Source: a virus. From it: 32,478 nucleotides of DNA. A program made the position numbers and the translations under genes. The stretch lies in IMG/VR virus record IMGVR_UViG_3300021961_000357, positions 1-32,478 of that record. One strand, given 5' to 3'. The notes beneath the pieces were generated by a model. That model was not told the DNA's origin. It saw nothing but the letters and a program-made list of their open reading frames with translations, and ran no database searches. Shown here piece after piece: positions 1 through 8,208 of this stretch; positions within the stretch are counted from its first letter, which is position 1, and every line of letters begins with the position of its first letter.

Positions 1-25
1 TTAGTGCGGTTTAGCGGGAGTTAAC

Positions 26-586
26 TTGGCACTAGTTTCACTTAACTCTGTGCTTATCACGTTCGCTGAGCTAGCGGCGATCAAAGGTTGCACAAAGGCA
101 GCTGTTACCCATGCAAGCAAGAGTCGGATTGCCGCTGCTGTCGTTGAGAAGGATGGCAAGCGATGGCTAGACCGCGACTATGCCTTGGAGCTGTGGAACA
201 AGAACACGCTTAAAAACAGCAACGCGAAGGTGAGCGAGCCGGATCCGATTGAGACGCCTGCGCCAAAGGATGCCAAGGAGTTAAAGCAACGGGTGAACCG
301 TTTGCCTGATGATGCGATCCCCGATTTGAATGAAAGCCGCGCTAGGCGCGAGCATTACCAAGCGGAGCTGGCAAAGCTACAGGTGACACAGCAGCGTGGC
401 GAGTTGATTGCGGCTGATGAGGCCAAGAAAGAAGCGTTCAAGCTTGGCCGCAGTGTGCGTGAGGCGCTGGCGAATTTGGCTGATCGGTTAAGTCATCAGC
501 TGGCAGGCGAGACGGACCCGGCCAGGATTCATCAGGCATTGACGCAAGAGCATCGGGCTGCGCTTGTGGAGCTGTGCAATGAGTAA
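26..586 (+). CDS. Terminase small subunit (Nu1-like)
   Basis: Probable DNA-recognition subunit of the packaging terminase, which binds the phage end or cos site and recruits the large subunit. The N-terminus (about residues 8-55) looks like a helix-turn-helix domain (TFAELAAIKGCTKAAVTHA) with a following WLDRDYALELW segment. The rest is helical and charged, with the YQAELAKLQVTQQRGELI stretch typical of Nu1/terminase-small-subunit relatives. The TTG start is chosen because a GGGAG ribosome site lies 5 nt upstream; the next start candidate (GTG at 50) would cut into the HTH. The gene overlaps the large-subunit start by 8 nt. The length of 186 aa is normal for the family. Function rests on position plus the weak motif match. 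Confidence 0.8.
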   Translation: MALVSLNSVLITFAELAAIKGCTKAAVTHASKSRIAAAVVEKDGKRWLDRDYALELWNKNTLKNSNAKVSEPDPIETPAPKDAKELKQRVNRLPDDAIPDLNESRARREHYQAELAKLQVTQQRGELIAADEAKKEAFKLGRSVREALANLADRLSHQLAGETDPARIHQALTQEHRAALVELCNE

Positions 587-2435
587 TGCGTGGCGCGCTG
601 GGTTTCTTGAGGGTTTGCGGCCTGAGGAGCCGTTGACGGTTTCTGAGTGGGCGGATAAGTATCGAAAGCTCAGCAGCAAGGCAAGCGCTGAGCCTGGGCC
701 TTGGCGGACGAGCAGGACGCCTTACCTACAGGAGCCGATGGACTGCCTGAGCAGCGAGAGCGCTGTGCAACGGGTGGTGATGATGTTCGCGGCGCAGACC
801 GGCAAAACCGAAGCGGGGTCTAACTGGTTGGGCTATGTGATCGACCACGCGCCTGGGCCGATGTTGTGCGTTCAACCGACGGTCGATATGGCCAAGCGCT
901 TGAGCAAACAGCGATTGGAGTCAATGATCACCGATACGCCTTGCCTGTCAGAAAAGATTGCGCCGGCCAGGGCGAGGGATTCTGGAAACACGATGTTTAG
1001 CAAAGAGTTCAGCGGCGGAATCATGCTGCTGACTGGCGCTAACTCTGCAACGGGTTTGCGGTCGGCGCCATGCCGGTATTTGTTTTGCGATGAGGTTGAT
1101 GCCTTTCCTGCTGATGTGGATGGCGAGGGCGACCCTGTAGCGCTGGCGGAGCGGAGAACGACGACGTTTGCGCGGCGCAAGATTTTGCTGACTAGCACGC
1201 CAACGGTGAAGGATTTCAGTCGGATCGAGGCGGAATATGAGCGCTCAGATCAGCGGCGTTTTTATGTGCCGTGTCCATCGTGCGGGGTAATGGAGTGGCT
1301 CAAGTGGGGCCAGTTGAAATGGGACGACGGCAGACCGGAAACGGCGCGCTATCAATGTGAGCATTGCGGCGAGCGTTTTGAAGAGACGCACAAGCCGCGG
1401 ATCTTGAGTGCGGGCGAGTGGCGCGCGACGGCACCTGCAGGCAATGGCAAAACGGCGGGGTTCCATTTGTCGGGTTTGTATAGCCCGCTGGGATGGTGCA
1501 GCTGGGAGCAGCTGGTTGATGATTTCTTGCGCGCCAAGGGTGATGCACCTGCGCTTAAGGCATTTGTCAACACTCGTCTTGCTGAGGTTTGGGCCGAAGA
1601 CTATGCCGCGGCCGTTAGTGCTGATGGATTGATGGCGAAGCGGTTGGCGTATGAGCCAGGCACCTGCCCTGAGGGCGTGGTGCTGCTGACTGCTGGCGTT
1701 GACGTTCAAGACAATCGTTTGGCCTGCAGTGTCTGGGGCTGGGGTGAAGGCGAGACGGCGTGGCTGATTTGGCATCAGGAGCTGATGAACGACCCGACTC
1801 AAAACGAGGTGTGGGGTCAGCTGGATCAGGTGCTGGCAACCCAGTGGGCAACTGCTGGGGGCAAGGAATTGAAGATTGTGCAGATGGCGATCGATACCGG
1901 CGGCCATTGCACTCATGAAACCTATCGATATGTGCGTGAGCGATTGGCGCAGGGCCTAGTAGCGATTAAGGGCAGCAGCCGAAGAAATAGCCCGGCAGTG
2001 GGCAAAGGCAGCAAGGTTGACGTGAATTGGCGCGGCCGTGTGATCAGAAAAGGCGTGACCTTGTATCAGCTAGGGACCGACACGATTAAGACGACACTGT
2101 TTGGGCGGTTGCGTCATAACGAAACAACAGGCGGGTTGAACTTTGGCATGGCCGCTGATGATGAATATTTCAAGCAGCTAACGAGTGAGCGCCAGGCGTT
2201 GCGGTATCACCGGGGGTTTCCGATTCGGGAATGGGTGAAGAAAGCAGGGGATCGAAATGAGGCGCTGGATTGTGCGGTTTATGCCTACGCGGCGATGTTG
2301 ATATTTAGCCGGCGGATGAATCGCACAACGATGTGGGAACAGCTGCGGCAGGAACTGGAGGAAGGCAAGAAACCGAAGCTAAGATCGAAGCAGAAGCCGC
2401 AAGCCGCGGCCAGCAGCTTTGCGACTAACTGGTAG
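579..2435 (+). CDS. Terminase large subunit, GpA family
   Basis: ATP-driven packaging motor and nuclease, 618 aa, of the lambda GpA type. Visible in order: a Walker A-like AAQTGKTE (about residues 71-78), a Walker B LFCDEVDAFP (about 168-177), an LLTSTPTVKDFS coupling motif, a four-cysteine zinc-ribbon-like element (CPSCG near 231 and CEHCG near 260), and a C-terminal nuclease half with acidic residues in GVDVQD (about 372) and the closing NEALDCAVYAYAA. The ATG at 579 is chosen over an in-frame TTG at 564 because it gives the usual short overlap with the small subunit and the normal MSNAWRAGF N-terminus. Its pairing with a lambda-type portal downstream is the expected head module. Confidence 0.95.
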   Translation: MSNAWRAGFLEGLRPEEPLTVSEWADKYRKLSSKASAEPGPWRTSRTPYLQEPMDCLSSESAVQRVVMMFAAQTGKTEAGSNWLGYVIDHAPGPMLCVQPTVDMAKRLSKQRLESMITDTPCLSEKIAPARARDSGNTMFSKEFSGGIMLLTGANSATGLRSAPCRYLFCDEVDAFPADVDGEGDPVALAERRTTTFARRKILLTSTPTVKDFSRIEAEYERSDQRRFYVPCPSCGVMEWLKWGQLKWDDGRPETARYQCEHCGERFEETHKPRILSAGEWRATAPAGNGKTAGFHLSGLYSPLGWCSWEQLVDDFLRAKGDAPALKAFVNTRLAEVWAEDYAAAVSADGLMAKRLAYEPGTCPEGVVLLTAGVDVQDNRLACSVWGWGEGETAWLIWHQELMNDPTQNEVWGQLDQVLATQWATAGGKELKIVQMAIDTGGHCTHETYRYVRERLAQGLVAIKGSSRRNSPAVGKGSKVDVNWRGRVIRKGVTLYQLGTDTIKTTLFGRLRHNETTGGLNFGMAADDEYFKQLTSERQALRYHRGFPIREWVKKAGDRNEALDCAVYAYAAMLIFSRRMNRTTMWEQLRQELEEGKKPKLRSKQKPQAAASSFATNW

Positions 2436-2437
2436 CC

Positions 2438-3010
2438 GTGGCGATTCCAATTCCAGCGCAAATCAGAGCCGGCGACACGGTGAAGTGGCGCGTTGATGCG
2501 ACGCAGGACAATCTGGGCAACGCTGTTGATAGCGGCACCTGGACGCTGACTTGGTATTTGCGGACCAATACAGCAAGCGAAGGCGCGACGGTTGTTGGCA
2601 GTGCCTATGGCACCGGCTGGGAGTTCACGCTGAGCGCTGCTGTCAGTGCTGCGCTTGCTGCTGGTGATTACTACTGGCAGTCGATCGCTACTTATGGGAG
2701 CGAAAGCCTGACGGTCGGCGCTGGGCAGCTTGAGGTGCTGGCAGCACTTAGCTATTCGGGCACGCCGGGAGCGTATGACGGCCGCAGCCAAGCTGAGATT
2801 GATCTGGACGCGGTGCAGGCTGCGATCCGCACGCTGATCAGCGGTGGGGCTAAGCAGTACAGCATCGGCAGCCGGAGTTTCACAAAGATGGACTTGGGCG
2901 AATTGATGCAGAGGGAAAGTATGTTGAAGGCTGAAATCAAGCGTGCGCAGAAGGCGGACATGATTGCGAACGGTCTTGGCAATCCGCACAACCTGTTCGT
3001 GAGGTTCTGA
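2438..3010 (+). CDS. gpW-like head-tail connector with extra N-terminal beta domain
   Basis: This 190-aa protein sits exactly where lambda places gene W, between the terminase and the portal. Residues about 118-175 match the gpW pattern: a helix (DAVQAAIRTLISG), a short beta hairpin (KQYSIGSRSFTKMD) and a second helix (LGELMQRESMLKAEIKRAQ). gpW closes the portal vertex and joins head to tail. Residues 1-105 are unlike gpW. They are rich in beta strands and small residues, and look like an immunoglobulin-like or jelly-roll domain. The start is GTG, 2 nt after the terminase stop, and the stop overlaps the portal ATG (TGATG). The gpW part is recognised by pattern only; the first domain is unidentified. 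Confidence 0.7.
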   Translation: MAIPIPAQIRAGDTVKWRVDATQDNLGNAVDSGTWTLTWYLRTNTASEGATVVGSAYGTGWEFTLSAAVSAALAAGDYYWQSIATYGSESLTVGAGQLEVLAALSYSGTPGAYDGRSQAEIDLDAVQAAIRTLISGGAKQYSIGSRSFTKMDLGELMQRESMLKAEIKRAQKADMIANGLGNPHNLFVRF

Positions 3011-4572
3011 TGGGCGTCCGTTCTGCGATTCGGGAATTGTTCCGCCGTGAATCGGCGCCCGTTGAAACCGGCACCCCACGCCGTCGCATGTTTGAGGGCG
3101 CCAGGGTCAATCGCCTGACAAGCGATTGGGTAACGACTGGAACTAGCGCAGACGCTGAAATCAGGGCAAGTCTTGCGGCTTTGCGCAACCGTGCGCGGCA
3201 ACTGGTCCGTGATTCGGACTATGCGCGCCAAGCGTTGCGTGCTATTTCGCAGAACGTCGTTGGCACCGGGATTGGGTTCCAATCGCAAGTCAAACGGCAA
3301 CGCGGCAACCGTCTCGATGTTGCGATCAATGATTCAATCGAGGGCGCATGGCGCGAGTGGAGCCGGGGCAAGTATTGCCACTGCGCGGGAAAGCTGAGCT
3401 TTGCGGAAATTCAATCGCTTGCGATCCGCAGCGTTGCTGAAAGCGGCGAGGTTCTGATTCGCATGGTCAAGCAGAGCTTTGGCGGTTCTGCTGTACCTCT
3501 GGGGCTTGAGGTGATCGAAGCGGACCTGCTTGACGACACCTACAACGGCATTGCGCCGGGTTCTGGCAACAACGTCCGCATGGGCGTGGAAATTGACCGC
3601 TGGCAGCGTCCTGTTGCTTATTGGTTTCTGGATAAGCATCCGGGCGATTATCAATACCCGCAGGCGACGGTTACCAACGCACAGAACCGCACCCGTGTGC
3701 CGGCTGATGAAATCATCCATCTCTTTTTGATGGATCGGCCAATGCAGACCCGTGGGGTCAGCTGGTTTGCGTCTGCCATCAAACGGCTGCATCACTTGGC
3801 CGGATATGAGGAGGCCGAGATTGTCCGCGCCCGCGCTAGCAGCGCATTGATGGGATTCATCACTAGCCCTGAGGGTGAGCTGGTTGGAGATGATGTTTAT
3901 GACGGCGAGCGCGTTTCAACGTTCGAGCCTGGCGTGTGGAAGTACCTGCAACCTGGCGAATCCGTTTCGGTGCCCAGCTTGGATGCGCCCGATGGCCAGT
4001 TTGAGCCGTTCTTGCGTTCAATGCTCCGCGCTGTAAGTGCTGGCATGGGTGTGAGTTATGAAAACTTGTCGCACGATTTCAGCCAAACCAACTACAGCAG
4101 CAGCCGTTTGAGCTTGCTTGAGGAACGCGAGCACTGGCGCACTCTGCAGCGTTGGTTGATTGAAAACTTGAATCAGCGCGTGTTTGAGCAATGGCTGGAC
4201 TTGGCAGTTCTGAGCGGTGTTTTGAATCTGCCGATTTATGAGGTGGACCCTGAGCGTTACCGCAAAGTGCGTTGGATGCCTAGGGGCTGGGGCTGGGTTG
4301 ATCCGCAGAAGGAAGTGGCGGCCTACAAGGAAGCAATCCGTTGCGGGTTCAAAACTTTGGGCCAAGTCGTTGGCGAGCAGGGCGGTGATTTGGATGAGCT
4401 GTTGGCTGCTCGCAAATCTGAGCTTGAGAAGCTAGAGGAGCTTGGCATTGCTGTTGATACCGATGCCAACGTCATGCAGGCATCTGGCACTATCCAGCCA
4501 ATTGTTGCGCCGGATGCCCTCGACATGCCTAGCCCTGAATCCAACAGTGATACTGAAGATGAGAACGGATAA
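3010..4572 (+). CDS. Portal protein, lambda family
   Basis: Forms the dodecameric ring at the capsid vertex through which DNA enters and leaves. At 520 aa it has normal length. It carries family hallmarks: an N-terminal helical region with ARQALRAISQNVVGTGIGFQ, a WREWSRGK-x-C-HCAG segment, LAIRSVAESGEVLIRM, the PADEIIHLFLMDRP core and VSWFASAIKRLHHL, then an acidic, disordered-looking C-terminus. Translation is probably coupled to the upstream gpW-like gene through TGATG. Its 3' end overlaps the protease/capsid gene by 14 nt. The family assignment (phage portal, lambda type) is confident. Confidence 0.93.
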   Translation: MGVRSAIRELFRRESAPVETGTPRRRMFEGARVNRLTSDWVTTGTSADAEIRASLAALRNRARQLVRDSDYARQALRAISQNVVGTGIGFQSQVKRQRGNRLDVAINDSIEGAWREWSRGKYCHCAGKLSFAEIQSLAIRSVAESGEVLIRMVKQSFGGSAVPLGLEVIEADLLDDTYNGIAPGSGNNVRMGVEIDRWQRPVAYWFLDKHPGDYQYPQATVTNAQNRTRVPADEIIHLFLMDRPMQTRGVSWFASAIKRLHHLAGYEEAEIVRARASSALMGFITSPEGELVGDDVYDGERVSTFEPGVWKYLQPGESVSVPSLDAPDGQFEPFLRSMLRAVSAGMGVSYENLSHDFSQTNYSSSRLSLLEEREHWRTLQRWLIENLNQRVFEQWLDLAVLSGVLNLPIYEVDPERYRKVRWMPRGWGWVDPQKEVAAYKEAIRCGFKTLGQVVGEQGGDLDELLAARKSELEKLEELGIAVDTDANVMQASGTIQPIVAPDALDMPSPESNSDTEDENG

Positions 4573-6496
4573 GATTGGAGAAATAGCAGCGTTGCCGATG
4601 GAAACTGCAGAAGCTCTAGAAATTGAGCAGGAAGTGACTGCAGAACCTGCAGAGGAGGCCCCTGCGGCGGAATTGAACTTGCGCGATCTAGAAGGCCAGT
4701 ACAAGCGGGCCGAAGTCACCACCTTTGACGATGTAGACGAGCGGACTTTTGAGTTCCCGTTTAGTTCTGAGTACCCCGTGGCCCGGTATTTCGGAAACGA
4801 AATTCTGAGCCACGACAGAGGCGCTGCTGACCTCAGTCGCCTGAACGACGGCGCTCCGCTGTTGTTCAACCACGACCCCGATCGCGTGATCGGAGTTGTA
4901 GAGCGTGCGTACATCGACGACAAATCTCGTCGGGGTTACGCCCGCGTGCGGTTCAGCCGCAATGAGTTTGCGCAAGAAATCTTGCGTGATGTCCAAGATG
5001 GAATCCTTCGCAACGTCAGTTTTGGCTACTCCATCGAAAAGATGGAAGAGCGAAGCAGCGGCGATTTCGTCGCAACGTCTTGGAAAAGTTTGGAACTGAG
5101 CGTCGTCGCGATCCCAGCTGATCCGTCAGTTGGGTTCGGGCGTTCGCTCGATTCCAAAACCCAACCTGCTGCTCCGGCAGCACCTCAACCTGATCCCATT
5201 CCTGCAATGGAAAACACCACCCCTGATCTGGCAGTGGTGCGGGCCGAAGCCGCCGAGGCTGAGCGCTCCCGCATCTCTGGTATTTCTTCCCTGTGCGATA
5301 AGCACAACCTGAGCGATCTGGCCGGCGAACTGGTTCGCGGTGGCAAGTCCATCGACGAAGCTCGCGCCGCTGTTCTTGAGCGCCTGGGTTCTACCCAAAA
5401 GCCCGTCAGCGAAAAGGCCGCCGAGATTGGCCTGACCGAAAAAGAAGTTCGCAACTTCTCTTTCATTCGCGCAATCAACGCTCTTGCCCACCCCACCGAT
5501 CGGAAGGCCCAAGAGGCTGCCCGTTTCGAGTATGAGGTGAGCGAGGCCGCTGCTGCTGCCATGGGCAAAGAGTCCCGCGGCATCATGGTTCCCGCTGAGG
5601 TTCTCAAGCGCGACCTGAACGTTGGCACTAACAGCGCTGGTGGTTACACCGTCGCCACCGATCTGCTGTCGGCCAACTTCATTGACCTGCTGCGCAATAA
5701 AGCAGTGGTCATGGGCCTTGGCACTCAGATGCTGACCGGCCTGCAAGGCAACATTGCAATCCCCCGGGCTACCGGCGGTGCCACTGCTTATTGGGTTGCC
5801 GAGTCCGGCTCGCCTACCGAAAGCCAAGCTGCTTTCGATCAGGTGACGATGAGCGGCAAGACCGTTGGCGCGTTCAGCGACATCAGCCGCAAGCTGCTGC
5901 TGCAAAGCTCCATCGACATTGAAGGCTACGTCCGCAACGACCTTGCCACCGTTCTTGCACTGGCTATCGACAGTGCTGCCATCAATGGCACTGGTTCTTC
6001 CAACCAGCCCACCGGCATCCTGAACACCTCCGGCATTGGCTCCATCGCTGGTGGAACCAACGGCGCGGCTCCCAGCTACGCCAACATCGTCGGCCTTGAG
6101 ACCGAAGTGGCTCAAGACAACGCTGACATCGGCAGCCTGAGCTATCTGACCAACACGAAAGTGCGCGGCAAGCTCAAGCAGACCTACACCAACTCGACTT
6201 ACGGCGAGATCCCGGTGTTTGGTGCTGATGGTTCCATGAACGGCTACAACGTGGCCGTGACCAACCAAGTTCCCTCCAACTTGGACAAAGGAACCAGCAC
6301 TGGCGTGTGTTCCGCGATCATCTTCGGCAACTTTGCTGATCTGATCATCGGCATGTGGGGCAGCCTCGACCTGATGGTTGACCCATACACCGCAAGCACC
6401 TCCGGCACCGTCCGCGTGGTGGCTCTGCAGGATCTCGACATTGCCGTTCGGCACGCCGAATCCTTCGCCGCCATGAAGGACGCTCTGACCACCTGA
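4559..6496 (+). CDS. Prohead protease-major capsid protein fusion (HK97 fold)
   Basis: One 645-aa reading frame encodes both the maturation protease and the shell protein. Residues about 40-200 are an S78-type prohead protease: the PLLFNHD motif supplies a candidate catalytic His105, RNVSFGYS supplies Ser154, and LELSVVAIPADP is the usual closing strand. A Pro/Ala linker (about 200-216) and a charged helical delta-like region (about 220-340) follow. From about 342 the HK97 capsid fold begins, with GGYTVATDLL, RNKAVVMGLGTQML, AYWVAESG and NGTGSSNQPTGIL. The ATG at 4559 overlaps the portal end by 14 nt. The same frame is open upstream to 4442, but that part overlaps portal coding and is not protease-like. 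A hairpin terminator follows directly. Confidence 0.92.
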   Translation: MRTDKIGEIAALPMETAEALEIEQEVTAEPAEEAPAAELNLRDLEGQYKRAEVTTFDDVDERTFEFPFSSEYPVARYFGNEILSHDRGAADLSRLNDGAPLLFNHDPDRVIGVVERAYIDDKSRRGYARVRFSRNEFAQEILRDVQDGILRNVSFGYSIEKMEERSSGDFVATSWKSLELSVVAIPADPSVGFGRSLDSKTQPAAPAAPQPDPIPAMENTTPDLAVVRAEAAEAERSRISGISSLCDKHNLSDLAGELVRGGKSIDEARAAVLERLGSTQKPVSEKAAEIGLTEKEVRNFSFIRAINALAHPTDRKAQEAARFEYEVSEAAAAAMGKESRGIMVPAEVLKRDLNVGTNSAGGYTVATDLLSANFIDLLRNKAVVMGLGTQMLTGLQGNIAIPRATGGATAYWVAESGSPTESQAAFDQVTMSGKTVGAFSDISRKLLLQSSIDIEGYVRNDLATVLALAIDSAAINGTGSSNQPTGILNTSGIGSIAGGTNGAAPSYANIVGLETEVAQDNADIGSLSYLTNTKVRGKLKQTYTNSTYGEIPVFGADGSMNGYNVAVTNQVPSNLDKGTSTGVCSAIIFGNFADLIIGMWGSLDLMVDPYTASTSGTVRVVALQDLDIAVRHAESFAAMKDALTT

Positions 6497-6504
6497 TAAG
6501 GAGC

Positions 6505-6529
6505 GGGGGCGGGCAACCGTCCCCTTTTT
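6505..6529 (+). terminator. Rho-independent terminator after the capsid gene
   Basis: An 8-bp stem, GGGGGCGG (6505-6512) with CCGTCCCC (6517-6524) containing one G-U pair, closes a GCAA tetraloop (GNRA class) and is followed by five Ts (6525-6529). It begins 8 nt after the capsid stop and lies before the next start at 6534. It probably lowers expression of downstream head-tail genes relative to the capsid protein, as partial terminators often do in phage structural operons. Read directly from sequence; efficiency is unknown. Confidence 0.85.
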
Positions 6530-6533
6530 CATC

Positions 6534-6710
6534 ATGAAAGTTTTAATCCTTCGCAGCACCGTTGCCGATGGCAACGACGTTGAAGCCGGCCAGGTTGTTG
6601 ATGTGCGTGACGAGACTGCGCGCTATCTGATGCAACTGGGCAAGGCTTCTGATCAGCTGCCTGCTCCAAAACCAGCCGCCAAGAAAACAAAGGCCAATGG
6701 CGCTGACTGA
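6534..6710 (+). CDS. Small head protein after major capsid, 58 aa
   Basis: The frame runs from ATG 6534 to TGA 6708-6710 and encodes 58 residues, beginning MKVLILRSTVADGNDVEAGQ and ending in a Lys/Ala-rich tail (PAAKKTKANGAD). Short proteins of this pattern (a hydrophobic MKVxxLR start, a GxxVEAGQVVDV beta segment, then an ARYLMQLGKA helix) are common right after major capsid genes in siphophages. They are usually annotated as hypothetical head proteins. It lies 4 nt after the T-run of the terminator and overlaps the next start by 14 nt. Role in capsid decoration or head completion is inferred from position only. Confidence 0.75.
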   Translation: MKVLILRSTVADGNDVEAGQVVDVRDETARYLMQLGKASDQLPAPKPAAKKTKANGAD

Positions 6711-7134
6711 TCTGCCTGATACCTACTTGGCTGATTTCGGCGTTGATTGTGTCGCCGGCAGCGTTACTGGCAAAGGCATCCTTGATATGCCTAGCCAGGT
6801 TGTTGCTGGCGATATGGTCTTGACGACTGATTATGCGCTGACAGCTAAGGCGGCAGATTTTGGTAATTTGGTCTATGGGTCTGAGATAACTGTGAACGGC
6901 GCGGCCTATACGGTGCGCGAAACACGGTTGTTAGACGACGGCATTTTCTGCGAGCTGGCATTGCAGCGCAGCGTTGCAACTAGCGTGATAACAGCCGTGA
7001 CCGCCCTAGATGCTGGGGACAGCGATGATTCTGTTGACAGCTTGGGTATTGCTGAGCTTAATCCTGAAGTAGACGGCGGCACCGCTGGGACTAGCTACCT
7101 TGAGGGCAATGATTTGGACGGCGGAGCGGCATGA
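6697..7134 (+). CDS. Head-tail joining protein (gpFII-like position)
   Basis: 145 aa. It occupies the slot of lambda FII between the capsid and the tail terminator. The N-terminal half (MALTDLPDTYLADFGVDCVA) and the strand-rich middle ending GAAYTVRETRLLDDGIFCELAL resemble phage head-tail attachment proteins of the FII/ATP-binding-sugar-transporter-like group. These form the ring between portal and tail. The last 40 residues are acidic and low in complexity (DAGDSDDSVDSLG), so probably flexible. It overlaps the preceding gene by 14 nt and the following one by 4 nt (ATGA). Placement and the conserved LLDDG turn give moderate confidence. Confidence 0.7.
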   Translation: MALTDLPDTYLADFGVDCVAGSVTGKGILDMPSQVVAGDMVLTTDYALTAKAADFGNLVYGSEITVNGAAYTVRETRLLDDGIFCELALQRSVATSVITAVTALDAGDSDDSVDSLGIAELNPEVDGGTAGTSYLEGNDLDGGAA

Positions 7135-7739
7135 GCAGCATTGCGAGGATCCGGCTGCGGCGCGACACCGAAGCAAATTGGACAGCTGAAAATCCCATCC
7201 TGCTTGCGGGTGAGATCGGCGTCGAGACAGACACCCGCCGCTTCAAGGTGGGGGATAGCTCTACGGCATGGAGCAGCCTGAGCTATTACATCGAAGGTGT
7301 GCTGGCACGGGGTCAGGCCAGCAAGATGACCAGCGGAACGATTGCAATTGCAACCGCTGGCACTTATCAGAGCACTGGACTGGCGGCGACCTTTGATAGC
7401 AGCACTGACTATCAGACCGTGCTGGGCACGTCTGACACTTTTGCGATTAAGAACGACAGCGGCGCTACCAAGCTGTTTCAGGTGCAGGCCAGCATGGATG
7501 CTTATGCCGGCAACAACCATACGCTTGGCATCGGCTTGGCAAAGAATGGCAGCGTGATTACTCAATCTGAGTGCCGGGCGTTTTCTGGTTCGACTGGTCA
7601 GGTTGCAAAGCTGTTTTGCTTCTGGATGGTTGAACTGGCTGATGGTGATGAGGTGGCTATGTATGTGGCCAATCACAGCGACACCGACAGCATCAGCTTC
7701 CAACGCGGCCGGATCTCAGCTATTGAGGTGAAGGCATGA
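7131..7739 (+). CDS. Virion protein: fibre-type N-terminal domain plus C1q/TNF-like jelly roll
   Basis: This 202-aa protein combines two parts. Residues 1-50 (RIRLRRDTEANWTAENPIL, then LAGEIGVETDTRRFKVGD and STAWSSLSYY) match the N-terminal domain repeated in many phage fibres and major tropism determinants. Residues about 60-202 are beta-rich with GNNHTLGIGLAKNG and a closing ADGDEVAMYVANHSDTDS, as in C1q/TNF-like jelly-roll domains. It is encoded inside the head-tail completion cluster, overlapping both neighbours by 4 nt. It could be a capsid decoration fibre or a collar/neck appendage. It shares its N-terminal domain with the tail fibre at 15206. Role inferred; the domain resemblance is good. 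Confidence 0.65.
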   Translation: MSSIARIRLRRDTEANWTAENPILLAGEIGVETDTRRFKVGDSSTAWSSLSYYIEGVLARGQASKMTSGTIAIATAGTYQSTGLAATFDSSTDYQTVLGTSDTFAIKNDSGATKLFQVQASMDAYAGNNHTLGIGLAKNGSVITQSECRAFSGSTGQVAKLFCFWMVELADGDEVAMYVANHSDTDSISFQRGRISAIEVKA

Positions 7740-8164
7740 CGACCAAGCGCGAGTCGATTCTGGCCGCGATCAAAACCACGCTGGCGGGAACCACTGGAGT
7801 CGGCACGCGCATTTGGCGCAGTCGAGTGCAGGCACTGGCTAGGCAGGAAAGCCCGGCGATTGTGGTTGAACCAATCAGCGACAACGCGGAGCAGAACACC
7901 AGCCTCCCAACGCTTGATTGGAGCTTGACGGTGCGGGTTGCTGTGATCGTTCGCGGCGACGTGCCGGACCAGCAGGCTGATGCAACCGTTGAGAGTCTGC
8001 ACAGCAAGATGATGGCCGACCTGACTTTGGGCGGTTATGCCATCGACGTGCAGCCGCAAGGTGTCAGCTTTGATTTAGTAGAAGCTGACCAGCCTGCGGG
8101 TGTGATTGCTTGTGACTATCTAGTGCGTTATCGAACGTCTTTGACTGATCTGACCAGTAGCTAA
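7736..8164 (+). CDS. Tail terminator / minor tail protein U-like
   Basis: 142 aa, starting 4 nt inside the previous gene and placed just before the tail tube gene, as in lambda U. The pattern fits tail terminators: an N-terminal helix (RESILAAIKTTLAGTTGVG), an acidic Asn-Ala turn (PISDNAEQN), two long central strands (LDWSLTVRVAVIVRG), a helix with DATVESLHSKMMADLTLGG and a final strand CDYLVRYRT. Such proteins cap the growing tail tube and bind the head connector. Assignment is by order and secondary-structure pattern, not a diagnostic motif. Confidence 0.65.
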   Translation: MTTKRESILAAIKTTLAGTTGVGTRIWRSRVQALARQESPAIVVEPISDNAEQNTSLPTLDWSLTVRVAVIVRGDVPDQQADATVESLHSKMMADLTLGGYAIDVQPQGVSFDLVEADQPAGVIACDYLVRYRTSLTDLTSS

Positions 8165-8176
8165 TACGGCTACCAT
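8141..8176 (+). promoter_or_regulatory. Candidate promoter upstream of the tail tube gene
   Basis: TTGACT (8141-8146) is followed after 15 nt by TAATAC (8162-8167). The exact 9-mer ACGGCTACC (8166-8174), containing TACCAT, overlaps it. The same 9-mer occurs in two other intergenic regions. The 44-nt gap before 8209 is the largest in the head-tail cluster apart from the terminator gap, so extra transcription of the abundant tube protein would make sense. The spacing is short for a sigma-70 promoter, so this is tentative. Confidence 0.3.
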
Positions 8177-8208
8177 TGGACAAAGACTGATGTTATTCAG
8201 GCCAAGCC

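Noticed and set aside
1245-1916. 223-codon minus-strand open frame opposite the terminase
   Set aside because: Antisense shadow with Arg/Leu/Pro-rich content of the kind produced by GC-rich reverse strands.
2285-3079. 264-codon minus-strand open frame
   Set aside because: Crosses three plus-strand genes that overlap in a tight operon; no motif of its own.
5126-6574. 482-codon minus-strand open frame across the capsid gene
   Set aside because: It lies wholly opposite the confident protease/capsid frame, has low-complexity Gly/Val/Ala content and no motif; it is a GC-driven shadow.
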